The position numbers and the translations under genes are program-made. Below, piece by piece: positions 1 through 6,881 of a stretch of DNA of 7,594 bases. The stretch's first letter is position 1, and every line of letters starts with the position of its first letter. The stretch lies in contig JAKLHL010000069.1 in the NCBI GenBank assembly GCA_022710165.1, forward strand, positions 1 to 7,594, written 5' to 3'. This DNA is from Bdellovibrionales bacterium. Its GTDB lineage: Bacteria; Bdellovibrionota; JAFGOL01. Under the pieces are notes generated by a model. It searched no databases. It was not told where the DNA came from and was given only the letters and a program-made list of their open reading frames with translations.

Positions 1-748
1 TCTCGTTAAAGGTAGTAGAGAATGGAACTGTTTTTGCTTTTGTTGAACTTACTACAGTGAAAGTGTTGTCACAGTCCCTTGAATATACGAGGAGCTTATC
101 TTTTGAAACAGCAGAGATGAAATCTGTATAAAGCTTTACGTGGTCCGCAAAGGTCTGCCAAGAATCAGCTCTTTCAACCAATTTCTCGTCGGTAATATTC
201 AACAATACTACGGTATTAAAATCAAAACCGCCTGCATACTTAAAGTAATCGGCGTCTAATTCAAGAACGAGTGCGTCGTGGTCCTTTTCGTTCATCAAGT
301 ATTCGTATATGGACTTTCCTATATGGCCGTTTATGTAGGCCTTCTTTCCTGAATGTCTAAGTATCTCTGATATGAGTATGGCTGTCGTTGATTTGCCGTT
401 GGTACCTGTAACGCAAATGATGGGGTTCTCTATCAGCTCAGAAGTGAACTCATACTCTGTCTTTACCGGTATCCTTTCGCTTCTTGCCTGAGAAAGTGCC
501 CTGTCGTCGTGTTTTGTCTTCATCGAGTACAGAACAAGGTCTGCGTTAGAGAACGTCTTTTGATTGTATCTTCCGAACTCTGTTTTGAACTCGTAATCCT
601 TTAAAGCGTTAAGGGCTTTCTGAAGTTCAAGCCTATTCCTAAGATCAACGACGGTAACATCAGCACCTTTAGAAATTGCGTACTTTACAGCACCGATGCC
701 CGACTTATCAAGACCAGCTACAACAACTTCCTTGCCTTTGAGTTTCAT
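1..748 (-). CDS. murD: MurD-like Mur ligase (UDP-MurNAc-L-alanine:D-glutamate ligase position), divergent, 3' end outside window
   Basis: 249 codons are open from an ATG at 748 to the window edge; the C-terminal domain lies outside. MurD adds D-glutamate to UDP-MurNAc-L-Ala in the cytoplasm using ATP. Seen: an N-terminal Rossmann-like domain (about residues 1-95) with AGLDKSG near residue 11 and VVDLR near 33-37, then the central ATPase domain with a perfect P-loop, TGTNGKST (114-121). The order mraY-murD is the usual dcw order. Several family motifs are changed: the SPG motif reads SMK (75-77), GGNIG reads NGHIG (140-144), ELSSFQL reads ELDADYF (163-169), and the DHLDRH motif after LNIT reads EKLVER (188-193). 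The carbamylated-lysine position aligns to VK near 204-205. The start follows a GGGAGG ribosome site with a rather long 12-base spacer, and there is no alternative start in between. MurD identity by position and P-loop is fairly secure; catalytic competence is not. Confidence 0.75.
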   Translation of the reverse strand, partial: MKLKGKEVVVAGLDKSGIGAVKYAISKGADVTVVDLRNRLELQKALNALKDYEFKTEFGRYNQKTFSNADLVLYSMKTKHDDRALSQARSERIPVKTEYEFTSELIENPIICVTGTNGKSTTAILISEILRHSGKKAYINGHIGKSIYEYLMNEKDHDALVLELDADYFKYAGGFDFNTVVLLNITDEKLVERADSWQTFADHVKLYTDFISAVSKDKLLVYSRDCDNTFTVVSSTKAKTVPFSTTFNE

Positions 749-758
749 AGATGCAACG

Positions 759-766
759 CACCTCCC
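759..766 (-). promoter_or_regulatory. Shine-Dalgarno site of the murD-like gene
   Basis: On the minus strand this reads GGGAGGTG, in the 21-base gap after the mraY stop. The GGAGG core ends 12 bases before the ATG at 748, longer than the usual 5-9 bases. No ATG, GTG or TTG lies in frame between them, so the ATG at 748 is kept as the start. Confidence 0.6.
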
Positions 767-769
767 GTA

Positions 770-1846
770 TTAACGAAGTTTGAGGGTTGCAAGTCCAGCT
801 ATCGCAAGAACTATGGAAATTATCCAGAATCGCACTATAACTTTTGGTTCGGCCCACCCTTTCAGTTCGTAATGGTGGTGAAGCGGTGCCATTCTGAAAA
901 CTCTCTTGCCGGTCGTCTGGAAAGATACAACCTGCACCATGACAGAAACTGCTTCTAACACAAACACACCACCAATTACAACTAGCAAAATCTCATTTTT
1001 AGTGAAAACCGCTACAGCACCCAATGTCCCGCCAAGGGAAAGGGCCCCTACGTCCCCCATAAAGACCTGGGCAGGATAGGTATTGAACCATAAGAAGCCC
1101 AAACCCGCCATGACCATGGCTCCGCAAAGAATGGCTATTTCTCCAGCCCCCCTTACGTGAGGAATCTGTAAGTATTCCGCTATCTTATAGTTACCAGCAC
1201 AGTACGCAAGTATCAAAAAGCTAAAGGCCGTTATTATGACCGGGCCTATGGCAAGGCCGTCCAGGCCGTCCGTAAGATTGACCGCATTAGAGGCCCCTAC
1301 CAGCACCAGCATCGCAAAAGGCAGGAAAAAGTACCAAAGGTCCACTGTGAACCTTTTAAAGAGGGGGAACCTTACCGTAAAGTCCAGGTTTGTGAACATC
1401 ACCATAAAAAGAACGAATATTGCCGCCCCAGAGAATTGAAGTATCAATTTAGACTTACCGCTAACACCTTTTGAGTTCTTTTTTGTTATCTTAAGCCAGT
1501 CATCAAGCCAGCCTATCAAACCAAAGAAAGACATTATGAAAAGAAGTATCCATATATATGCGTTGTAAAGATCTGCCCAAAGCAGAGTTGAGATCGCTAT
1601 CGAAACTATGATCAGTCCTCCGCCCATAGTAGGAGTGCCCGCTTTTTTTAAATGTGTTTGAGGGCCGTCACTTCTTACGAATTGTTTTATCTGTGACTTT
1701 GTCATCTTCTTTATGAACCATGGTCCAAGGAACAAACAGATCGTAAAGGATGTAACACCTGCAAGGAACACCCTGAAGGTGATGTAACGGAATACGTTAA
1801 AGAACGTCGAATGATCGGATAATCCATAAAGTAAATGATAAAGCAT
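770..1846 (-). CDS. mraY: Phospho-N-acetylmuramoyl-pentapeptide-transferase (MraY)
   Basis: Integral membrane enzyme that transfers phospho-MurNAc-pentapeptide from UDP to undecaprenyl phosphate, making lipid I on the inner face of the cytoplasmic membrane. The 358 residues are the normal family length and are almost entirely hydrophobic helices with short cytoplasmic loops, as expected for the ten-helix fold. Signature residues are all visible: GTPTMGG (70-76), the paired D115-D116 in LDDW, NLTDGLDGLA (190-199) with D193 and D196, FMGDVGALSLGG with D265 (Mg-binding in the family), and the PLHHHYE loop with H323-H325. The ATG start has an ideal ribosome site that overlaps the murF stop codon. 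It sits between murF and the murD-like gene, the classic dcw order. Nothing about the protein looks abnormal. Confidence 0.98.
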   Translation of the reverse strand: MLYHLLYGLSDHSTFFNVFRYITFRVFLAGVTSFTICLFLGPWFIKKMTKSQIKQFVRSDGPQTHLKKAGTPTMGGGLIIVSIAISTLLWADLYNAYIWILLFIMSFFGLIGWLDDWLKITKKNSKGVSGKSKLILQFSGAAIFVLFMVMFTNLDFTVRFPLFKRFTVDLWYFFLPFAMLVLVGASNAVNLTDGLDGLAIGPVIITAFSFLILAYCAGNYKIAEYLQIPHVRGAGEIAILCGAMVMAGLGFLWFNTYPAQVFMGDVGALSLGGTLGAVAVFTKNEILLVVIGGVFVLEAVSVMVQVVSFQTTGKRVFRMAPLHHHYELKGWAEPKVIVRFWIISIVLAIAGLATLKLR

Positions 1847-1851
1847 CTATA

Positions 1852-1859
1852 TCCTCCTT
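1852..1859 (-). promoter_or_regulatory. Strong Shine-Dalgarno site of mraY overlapping the murF stop
   Basis: The minus strand reads TAAGGAGGAT across the murF TAA stop (1858-1860). This is essentially a full match to the anti-Shine-Dalgarno sequence, and the GGAGG core is 6 bases from the mraY ATG. It is the best ribosome site in the window. The overlap with the stop implies translational coupling of murF and mraY. Confidence 0.8.
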
Positions 1860-3234
1860 AGTCCTGGAATATTTCTTCCAGCTTCATGCCTCTTGAACCT
1901 TTAACAACGACCAGGTCCCCTTCTTTAACTATGGAACGCAGGTCTTTTTTCATACTCGCCATATCACCAAAGCTGTATACGTGGAGATTGGCGGTTTTAC
2001 CTCCGGAACTTAAAAATCCGTCGGCATATCTTTGTGAATAATTACCATATACAAAGACCGAGTCAAAGCCTTTGGACGCCACAAAAGAGCCTATCTCTTT
2101 GTGAAGTTCATCAGACATCGATTCAAGCTCGAGCATATCGCCTATAACAGCTATTTTATTGCCTGTGGTCTTATATTCTGCCGTCGATAGTATTGCAGCT
2201 TTCATGGAGTCAGGGTTGGCATTGTAGCAGTCTACAAAGTAAATTACGCCATTTTTTTCGACTATACTGGACCTTAGTTTTGATCCCTTAAAGTCTTTTA
2301 CACCCTCTATGCAGTCCTTTAGGTCCATGCCCATCATAACACCGATTGCTATCGCTGATGCAGCATTGTGGACGTTATGAATTCCCATTACAGGTATAGA
2401 TCCCTTGATGGTTTTCTTGCCATTAAGACTTGCCTCGAAATGTTCAGAACCGGCGTTAAAGCCAAGCGGCCTTACTTTTAATTCAGCATCAGCGCCGTCA
2501 ATTGAATATGTGAACGACTGAACATCTGGCCTTTTAGAAGTGAACCACTTTGATATCATGGGGTCAGACATATTCACGCATAATGAACCTTTATCCTTTA
2601 TCACCTGATCAAAAAGTTCCATCTTTGCCTTGAATATACCCTCGATAGAACCTAGAAGCCCTATATGGGCCCTCCCTATGTTCGTTATGAGCCCAAGGTT
2701 CGGTCTTGTCATTTGAGAAAGCTTTTCTATCTCTCCGTGGGAGTTCATCCCCATTTCAACTATGCCATACTCAGCGTCTAAAGGAAAACTAAGCAAGGTA
2801 TATGGTGCACCTATCAGATTATTGAAATTACCATCTGTTCTAACGGTCTTATGTTTAAAAGAAAGCACGCTGAAAAGCATATCCTTAGTAGTTGTCTTGC
2901 CGTTCGAGCCGGTTACAGCGATAAGAGGATACTTTATCCTTGAGCGCCAATAAGAGGCAAGTTTGCCGTATGCCTGAACTGTATCATGGACTATCACCTG
3001 CGGGATATCGACGTTAACAATATGTCGGCTTACTATGCAGGCAGAGGCGCCTTTTGCTTGAGCATCCTCGACAAAGTCGTGACCGTCAAGATTATCGCCT
3101 TTTATGGCGACGTAAAGACTGTCCGGTCTTAACCTTCTTGTGTCGTGCTCAACACTATTGATCACAAGCTTAGAAGTATCACCCTTTATGTTCTCAGCGC
3201 CAAAAACTTCAATTAGGTCTTTAATATTCAGCAT
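1858..3234 (-). CDS. murF: UDP-N-acetylmuramoyl-tripeptide--D-alanyl-D-alanine ligase (MurF)
   Basis: Cytoplasmic ATP-dependent ligase that adds D-Ala-D-Ala to UDP-MurNAc-tripeptide, the last soluble step before MraY. The 458 residues match the family length. Seen in order: an N-terminal substrate domain (about 1-100) with DTRRLRPDSLYVAIKG (31-46); the ATPase domain with VTGSNGKTTTK (107-117); TNIGRAHIGLLGSIE (184-198), whose N185, G187 and H190 are family hallmarks; FKAKMELF, with K204 the expected carbamylated lysine; and a C-terminal domain with YNANPDSM (337-344), GDMLELE (365-371) and VKGSRGMKLE (444-453). The residue before YNANP is Cys336 where Ser, Thr or Ala is more usual, a minor oddity. 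An AAGGA ribosome site lies 9 bases before the ATG. The gene follows ftsI directly, without the murE that usually precedes murF. Confidence 0.97.
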   Translation of the reverse strand: MLNIKDLIEVFGAENIKGDTSKLVINSVEHDTRRLRPDSLYVAIKGDNLDGHDFVEDAQAKGASACIVSRHIVNVDIPQVIVHDTVQAYGKLASYWRSRIKYPLIAVTGSNGKTTTKDMLFSVLSFKHKTVRTDGNFNNLIGAPYTLLSFPLDAEYGIVEMGMNSHGEIEKLSQMTRPNLGLITNIGRAHIGLLGSIEGIFKAKMELFDQVIKDKGSLCVNMSDPMISKWFTSKRPDVQSFTYSIDGADAELKVRPLGFNAGSEHFEASLNGKKTIKGSIPVMGIHNVHNAASAIAIGVMMGMDLKDCIEGVKDFKGSKLRSSIVEKNGVIYFVDCYNANPDSMKAAILSTAEYKTTGNKIAVIGDMLELESMSDELHKEIGSFVASKGFDSVFVYGNYSQRYADGFLSSGGKTANLHVYSFGDMASMKKDLRSIVKEGDLVVVKGSRGMKLEEIFQD

Positions 3235-3243
3235 CTTTAAAGG

Positions 3244-3248
3244 TCCTT
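3244..3248 (-). promoter_or_regulatory. Shine-Dalgarno site of murF
   Basis: AAGGA on the minus strand, in the 14-base gap between the ftsI stop (TAG, 3249-3251) and the murF ATG at 3234, with a 9-base spacer. It supports the chosen murF start. Confidence 0.55.
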
Positions 3249-5246
3249 CTATTCAAGCCAGATATTTATAGATCCGCTCTCGTCTGGCTTTGCGCCAGGA
3301 GCAGGTTCTTGTCTTACCACTCTGCCCTCGCCATGTACACTGACATCATCAAAGCTGGACGGTATCATTTTTAAGGCTGTCCTAAGGGTTCGTCCCCTAA
3401 GGTCTGGGACTTCGCCATCCTGTACCTTTATGTCATCAACGTCATCCCTTTCCTGCACAGAAGTATATAGTTCTGTTGGTTTTGAACTTTTCTGTTTTGG
3501 CTCTTCTTTAGCAACGTCGGCAACAGGCACTACGGTATCTGTACCTTGTATGACTATATTAGCTATGTTCCTGAACAATGGTGCCGCAACCACTCCGGCA
3601 AAGTAAGCACCCTTAGGTTCATCTATAAGAACAAGCATTACGTATTTTGGCGACGATACAGGGAAGAAACCAACAAAAGAAGTTGCATACTTATCAGGGG
3701 AGTATTTTCCTCCTACCGCTTTTTGTGCAGTACCTGTTTTACCTGCAATATCAAAACCGATTATATCGGTACTGGTACCAGTACCTTCTGAAACGACCGA
3801 CCTTAACATCAATGACAGTTCTTTTGCTATAGAACTGCTAAGCACTTTCTCGCCCTTCTCGTTAGGATATTCATATATTATCTCTGCCTGCTCGTTCATT
3901 ATCTTATTTACGACGTGAGGCATGACGTTATTCCCGCCGTTAGATATAATAGAATAAGCTTTTACCATCTGGAGCGCTGTAACCGATATGCCCTGGCCAA
4001 AGCCCATGTTGGCTATCTCAACTTTACCGCCCTTCTTGTTCAAGAGGCCGTTTATCTCTCCAGGAAGATCAATTTCCGTCTTACGTCCAAAACCAAATTC
4101 ATCTATACCTCTATAGAACCTTTTGGCTCCTATCATCAGCCCCAGCTTTGCAGAACCTATATTGCTGGATACAGATATTAGTTTTTTAAGGTCCATAAAA
4201 CCATAATCATGACCTTTTGCTTCTTTTACGAATACAGGTTTTCTGCCTCCGACCAACTGGAACTTCCCGTTCTCTCCCCAAAGCTTATCTGTAAGGCTTA
4301 TGACCTTGTCCTTTAAGGCTATCCCTGCTGTTACTATCTTGAATATAGAACCAGGTTCAAAGGCGTCTGTTACGGCCCTGTTCCTCATTGCATAGTTGGT
4401 CGTCTTGCTAAGGTCGTTGGGGTCGTAGTCTGGACTATTTGCAAGTGCAAGTATCTCTCCGTTGTTAGGGTCCATCACCACAACAGTTCCGCTGAGAGCG
4501 TTCTTGCTCTCAACTATTTTTTTAAGTTCTCTTTCCACCTGATACTGTATGCTCTTATCAATGGTCAGATACACCGTATTGCCGTTGTCGCTGGTGATGA
4601 ATATATTCGACCCTGAATATATGGCTCGACCCTTTCTGTCTTTGCCGTACTTTACGCTTACATCCTTGCTTTTTATGAACTCGTCGTATGATCTTTCAAC
4701 GCCGTCCATGCCTACGGCATCCCTGTTAACAAAACCAACCACGTGGGACGCCAGACTCCCGTTAGGATAAACTCTTTTTGGTTCTTTAATTACGCCTATG
4801 CCTCTATTTATCCTTACAAGTCCGCCTCTTTTATCTCTTTCATATATCAATCCCTTTAATTTTTCCGACTCATCAAAGCTTAACAGCCTCTTGACCCAAA
4901 CAAACCTTTTGGGATGAGACATCTTTTCCAATATGACACTTTGCTGCATCCCCAGTATCTCTGCAAGCTGGCCAGCAAGTCTTGATCGGTCCTGATCAGG
5001 TATTAGTTTTGGGTCTACGAACACAGAATCCAGGTCCACGCTCACTGCAAGCTGGTCGCCGTTCCTATCTAGGATATTTCCTCTTCTAGGATTAAGTTTT
5101 ACTTCTCTGGTGTACTGGGTCTTTGCTCTTTCTATTATCCTTGGATCTGGCAAAAGCTCTAATTTAACAGCAGTGAACATAAAGAACACAAAGCTGGCTA
5201 GGACCAGACCAAATATCAGCAGTATCCTTTTTCTGCTTATTTCCAT
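3249..5246 (-). CDS. ftsI: Division-specific peptidoglycan transpeptidase FtsI (class B PBP, PBP3) with one C-terminal PASTA domain
   Basis: Class B penicillin-binding protein that cross-links septal peptidoglycan outside the cytoplasmic membrane as part of the FtsW-FtsI-FtsQLB complex. 665 residues: a short cytoplasmic N-terminus and one membrane helix (about 8-29); a pedestal/dimerisation domain starting with RRGNILDRNGDQLA (54-67); then the transpeptidase domain with SIFK (nucleophile S300, K303), SSN (360-362) and KTG (503-505). After a charged linker (about 575-610) comes a single PASTA domain (about 611-665) beginning VPDLRGRTLRTAL. The PASTA domain makes it longer than the E. coli protein; PASTA-tailed class B PBPs occur in Firmicutes, Actinobacteria and many Deltaproteobacteria. 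It starts one base after the ftsL stop, with no clear ribosome site of its own, so it probably depends on translational coupling. Adjacent ftsL favours FtsI over an elongation or sporulation paralogue. Confidence 0.95.
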   Translation of the reverse strand: MEISRKRILLIFGLVLASFVFFMFTAVKLELLPDPRIIERAKTQYTREVKLNPRRGNILDRNGDQLAVSVDLDSVFVDPKLIPDQDRSRLAGQLAEILGMQQSVILEKMSHPKRFVWVKRLLSFDESEKLKGLIYERDKRGGLVRINRGIGVIKEPKRVYPNGSLASHVVGFVNRDAVGMDGVERSYDEFIKSKDVSVKYGKDRKGRAIYSGSNIFITSDNGNTVYLTIDKSIQYQVERELKKIVESKNALSGTVVVMDPNNGEILALANSPDYDPNDLSKTTNYAMRNRAVTDAFEPGSIFKIVTAGIALKDKVISLTDKLWGENGKFQLVGGRKPVFVKEAKGHDYGFMDLKKLISVSSNIGSAKLGLMIGAKRFYRGIDEFGFGRKTEIDLPGEINGLLNKKGGKVEIANMGFGQGISVTALQMVKAYSIISNGGNNVMPHVVNKIMNEQAEIIYEYPNEKGEKVLSSSIAKELSLMLRSVVSEGTGTSTDIIGFDIAGKTGTAQKAVGGKYSPDKYATSFVGFFPVSSPKYVMLVLIDEPKGAYFAGVVAAPLFRNIANIVIQGTDTVVPVADVAKEEPKQKSSKPTELYTSVQERDDVDDIKVQDGEVPDLRGRTLRTALKMIPSSFDDVSVHGEGRVVRQEPAPGAKPDESGSINIWLE
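3768..3785. repeat. Perfect 18-base palindrome inside ftsI
   Basis: GGTACTGGTACCAGTACC equals its own reverse complement over all 18 bases; the flanking bases do not pair. On the coding strand it spells the Gly-Thr-Gly-Thr-Ser-Thr run at about residues 488-493 of FtsI, just before the KTG motif. A glycine-threonine-rich segment here is common in class B PBPs, so the palindrome is most simply a by-product of GGT, ACT, ACC and AGT codons. No regulatory role can be shown. Confidence 0.9.
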
Positions 5247-5247
5247 A

Positions 5248-5508
5248 TCAGCGTCTTATATACCTGAATTGTTTTTCTTTAGGCTGATCAAGTCCAAAAT
5301 TCTCTTTGGCAAAAGCCTCAACTTTGGCTGGAGAAGTAAGGTTCGTATACTCTATTCCAAGGACCCTGTTCTCCTGCATAAGGTCTTTCTTCTTACCTAC
5401 GACCTCTTGATGCCTATAACTGGACGTTATGACTTCCAAGGTTATCCAAAGGTACAGTATTAGACTGCCTACCACTATCCCCCAAAAATAATAACGCTGA
5501 CGTTTCAC
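5248..5508 (-). CDS. ftsL: Cell division protein FtsL
   Basis: Small bitopic protein of the FtsQLB complex that links early and late divisome components and helps activate FtsWI. 86 residues: a short basic cytoplasmic N-terminus, one membrane helix (about 7-27), then a polar extracytoplasmic segment likely to form the coiled coil (about 30-58). It ends in the family-like stretch LTSPAKVEAFAKENFGLDQP (57-76), which resembles the usual 'P-K-V-E-x-x-A-x-x-x-x-G-L/M-x-x-P' tail of FtsL. Sequence conservation is low in this family, so the call rests on length, topology, this tail and the position between rsmH and ftsI. The start codon is GTG, supported by an AAGGAG ribosome site 6 bases upstream that overlaps the rsmH stop. 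The stop is one base from the ftsI ATG. Confidence 0.9.
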   Translation of the reverse strand: MKRQRYYFWGIVVGSLILYLWITLEVITSSYRHQEVVGKKKDLMQENRVLGIEYTNLTSPAKVEAFAKENFGLDQPKEKQFRYIRR

Positions 5509-5514
5509 TGTCCG

Positions 5515-5520
5515 CTCCTT
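5515..5520 (-). promoter_or_regulatory. Shine-Dalgarno site fixing the GTG start of ftsL
   Basis: The minus strand reads TAAGGAGCGGACAGTG: the rsmH TAA stop (5519-5521) overlaps the AAGGAG motif, and six bases separate it from the GTG at 5506-5508. The good spacing decides the non-ATG start. The arrangement matches that between murF and mraY. Confidence 0.7.
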
Positions 5521-6460
5521 AGATCTTTTCAGCCACCCTTAATTTTGCGCTCCTTGAACGCGGGTTCTCTTGCAGTTCTTTTTTATCAGGACTGATGAAA
5601 TTTTTCACCACTAACTTAAGATATGGCTTTCTTCCGCACAAACATTCTGGCAGTCCCCTTGGGCACACGCACGGATTAAGCCCGGTCTTTATGCACTGCT
5701 TTACTATTCTGTCCTCAAGGCTATGAAAACTTATTGCACAGAGCCTGCCGCCTGGGTTCAATAGCTCTACAGCATGGTCCAGGCCTTCCTTTAAGGACTC
5801 AAGCTCCCCGTTAACGTAGATCCTTATGGCCTGAAAGGTCTTTGTGGCAGGGTCTATTTCCATTCCGTGCCTTTTGGGACCTACAGCCTCATAGATCACG
5901 TTCTTAAGCTGTTTTGTGGTCGTTATTCTTTTTTCTGTTCTATGTTTTTGTATGGCAAAAGCTATCCTCTTAAAGTTCTTTTCTTCTCCGTGGAATTTTA
6001 ATATGTGCATCAACTCATTAAGGTCCAGATCATTCACCACGTCCTCTGCCTTAAGTTCCTGCGTCACGTCATAACGCATGTCCAGCGGACCGTCCTTAAG
6101 GAAGCTAAAGCCCCTTTCGGCATCATCAACATGTATGCTTGAAAAACCAAGGTCAAAAAGCATGCCGTCGCAGGACTTGATGTTGAAAAAACCAAGCACA
6201 TCATTAATGTGTCTGTAGTCAGAATGTACTATATGGACTTTGGACCCGTCCTGTGAATATCCGTCAAAGAGTTCTTCAAGATATTTTACATTACCAGCGT
6301 CCTTGTCTATTCCAATGACCCTAAGGTTTTTGCCAGCCTTGAGTATCGCTTCAAGATGACCGCCTCTTCCTGCTGTGCAGTCAACATACACACCGCCATC
6401 CCTTATGTTAAGGTATTCTAGGCACTCGTTCTTAAGGACGGGTATATGTATACCGTTCAT
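5519..6460 (-). CDS. rsmH: 16S rRNA (cytosine(1402)-N4)-methyltransferase RsmH (MraW)
   Basis: SAM-dependent enzyme that N4-methylates C1402 of 16S rRNA in the ribosomal P site; cytoplasmic, and almost always in the dcw cluster next to ftsL. 313 residues, normal length. Seen: the N-terminal HIPVL (5-9); the SAM-binding loop DCTAGRGGH (27-35), slightly unlike the common D-x-T-L/F-G-x-G-G-H; IGIDKD (49-54); HSDYR (79-83); FDLGFSS (102-108) with RGFSF (116-120) and GPLDMR (124-129), the strongest family signature; FQAIRIYVN (209-217); GGRLCAISFHSLEDRIVK (237-254); a CxC-x6-CxC cysteine cluster (C264, C266, C273, C275) found in many RsmH proteins; and NPRSRSAKLR (299-308). No clear ribosome site precedes the ATG. 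The stop of the upstream membrane gene is 4 bases away, so translation probably depends on that gene. Confidence 0.97.
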   Translation of the reverse strand: MNGIHIPVLKNECLEYLNIRDGGVYVDCTAGRGGHLEAILKAGKNLRVIGIDKDAGNVKYLEELFDGYSQDGSKVHIVHSDYRHINDVLGFFNIKSCDGMLFDLGFSSIHVDDAERGFSFLKDGPLDMRYDVTQELKAEDVVNDLDLNELMHILKFHGEEKNFKRIAFAIQKHRTEKRITTTKQLKNVIYEAVGPKRHGMEIDPATKTFQAIRIYVNGELESLKEGLDHAVELLNPGGRLCAISFHSLEDRIVKQCIKTGLNPCVCPRGLPECLCGRKPYLKLVVKNFISPDKKELQENPRSRSAKLRVAEKI

Positions 6461-6464
6461 TTGC

Positions 6465-6881
6465 TTAGAGCAGGAAAAGTGGGAACATAGAGAAAGCCGA
6501 GTAAATCAGCACCACCATAATGAAAGTTTTTACATCGGCGTTATAAACGGACAAGGCCAGTATTATGAATATGAATGGAAGCAATATTAGGAATAATTTT
6601 GATTCAAGATTGTAACGGTGTATCGAGTATATCGGTGAATCATATCTGCCTTTCAAAAGCTCGCTGAGCTCGTTAAAAAGTTTTCCTTTAGGTGTGTTAT
6701 ATTCCTGGATCGCAAGTATACTTATATCAAAGTCCTTGATATCCACAGACGGTGTAACAGAAAAGATCTGTTGCTGATGGTCCACGTTCTTATCGAACGC
6801 GAATATCCCCACGAATGACAGCAACAGTACTGCCAAAAGGACGTTAATTGTGACTTTTCTTTGAAACTGTGTTTTCACCAT
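6465..6881 (-). CDS. Unrecognised small membrane protein (three predicted helices)
   Basis: 138 residues that I do not recognise. Visible features are a basic N-terminus (MVKTQFQRK), a first hydrophobic helix (about 11-29), a polar segment of about 65 residues (30-94) probably outside the membrane, and two closely spaced C-terminal helices (about 95-113 and 118-137). The C-terminus ends in the membrane with no tail. No cysteines or catalytic motif stand out. Its start overlaps the end of the HAMP gene by 38 bases in another frame. A GGAT sequence 8 bases upstream is a weak ribosome site; a GTG at the second codon could also start it, but no later start would keep the first helix. Its stop is 4 bases before rsmH. 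This tight packing, plus normal codon use and sensible topology, argues it is a real gene in the operon. A link to division or envelope assembly is inference from position only. Confidence 0.75.
   Translation of the reverse strand: MVKTQFQRKVTINVLLAVLLLSFVGIFAFDKNVDHQQQIFSVTPSVDIKDFDISILAIQEYNTPKGKLFNELSELLKGRYDSPIYSIHRYNLESKLFLILLPFIFIILALSVYNADVKTFIMVVLIYSAFSMFPLFLL

Noticed and set aside
1..748. murD as a frameshifted pseudogene
   Set aside because: The frame is open for all 249 codons, and conserved landmarks (AGLDKSG, TGTNGKST, LNIT) appear in one frame with normal spacing. The changes are substitutions rather than frame loss.
3768..3785. The palindrome as a terminator or operator
   Set aside because: It has no loop or T-run, lies deep within a coding region, and is explained by Gly-Thr codons.
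3546..4181. Three plus-strand open frames opposite the ftsI transpeptidase region
   Set aside because: They sit opposite catalytic motifs of FtsI that are clearly coding, and two overlap one another in different frames.
5110..5463. 117-residue plus-strand open frame
   Set aside because: It lies wholly opposite the ftsI start and ftsL, both strongly supported, and its translation shows no domain or sensible composition. It is a shadow of the minus-strand genes.
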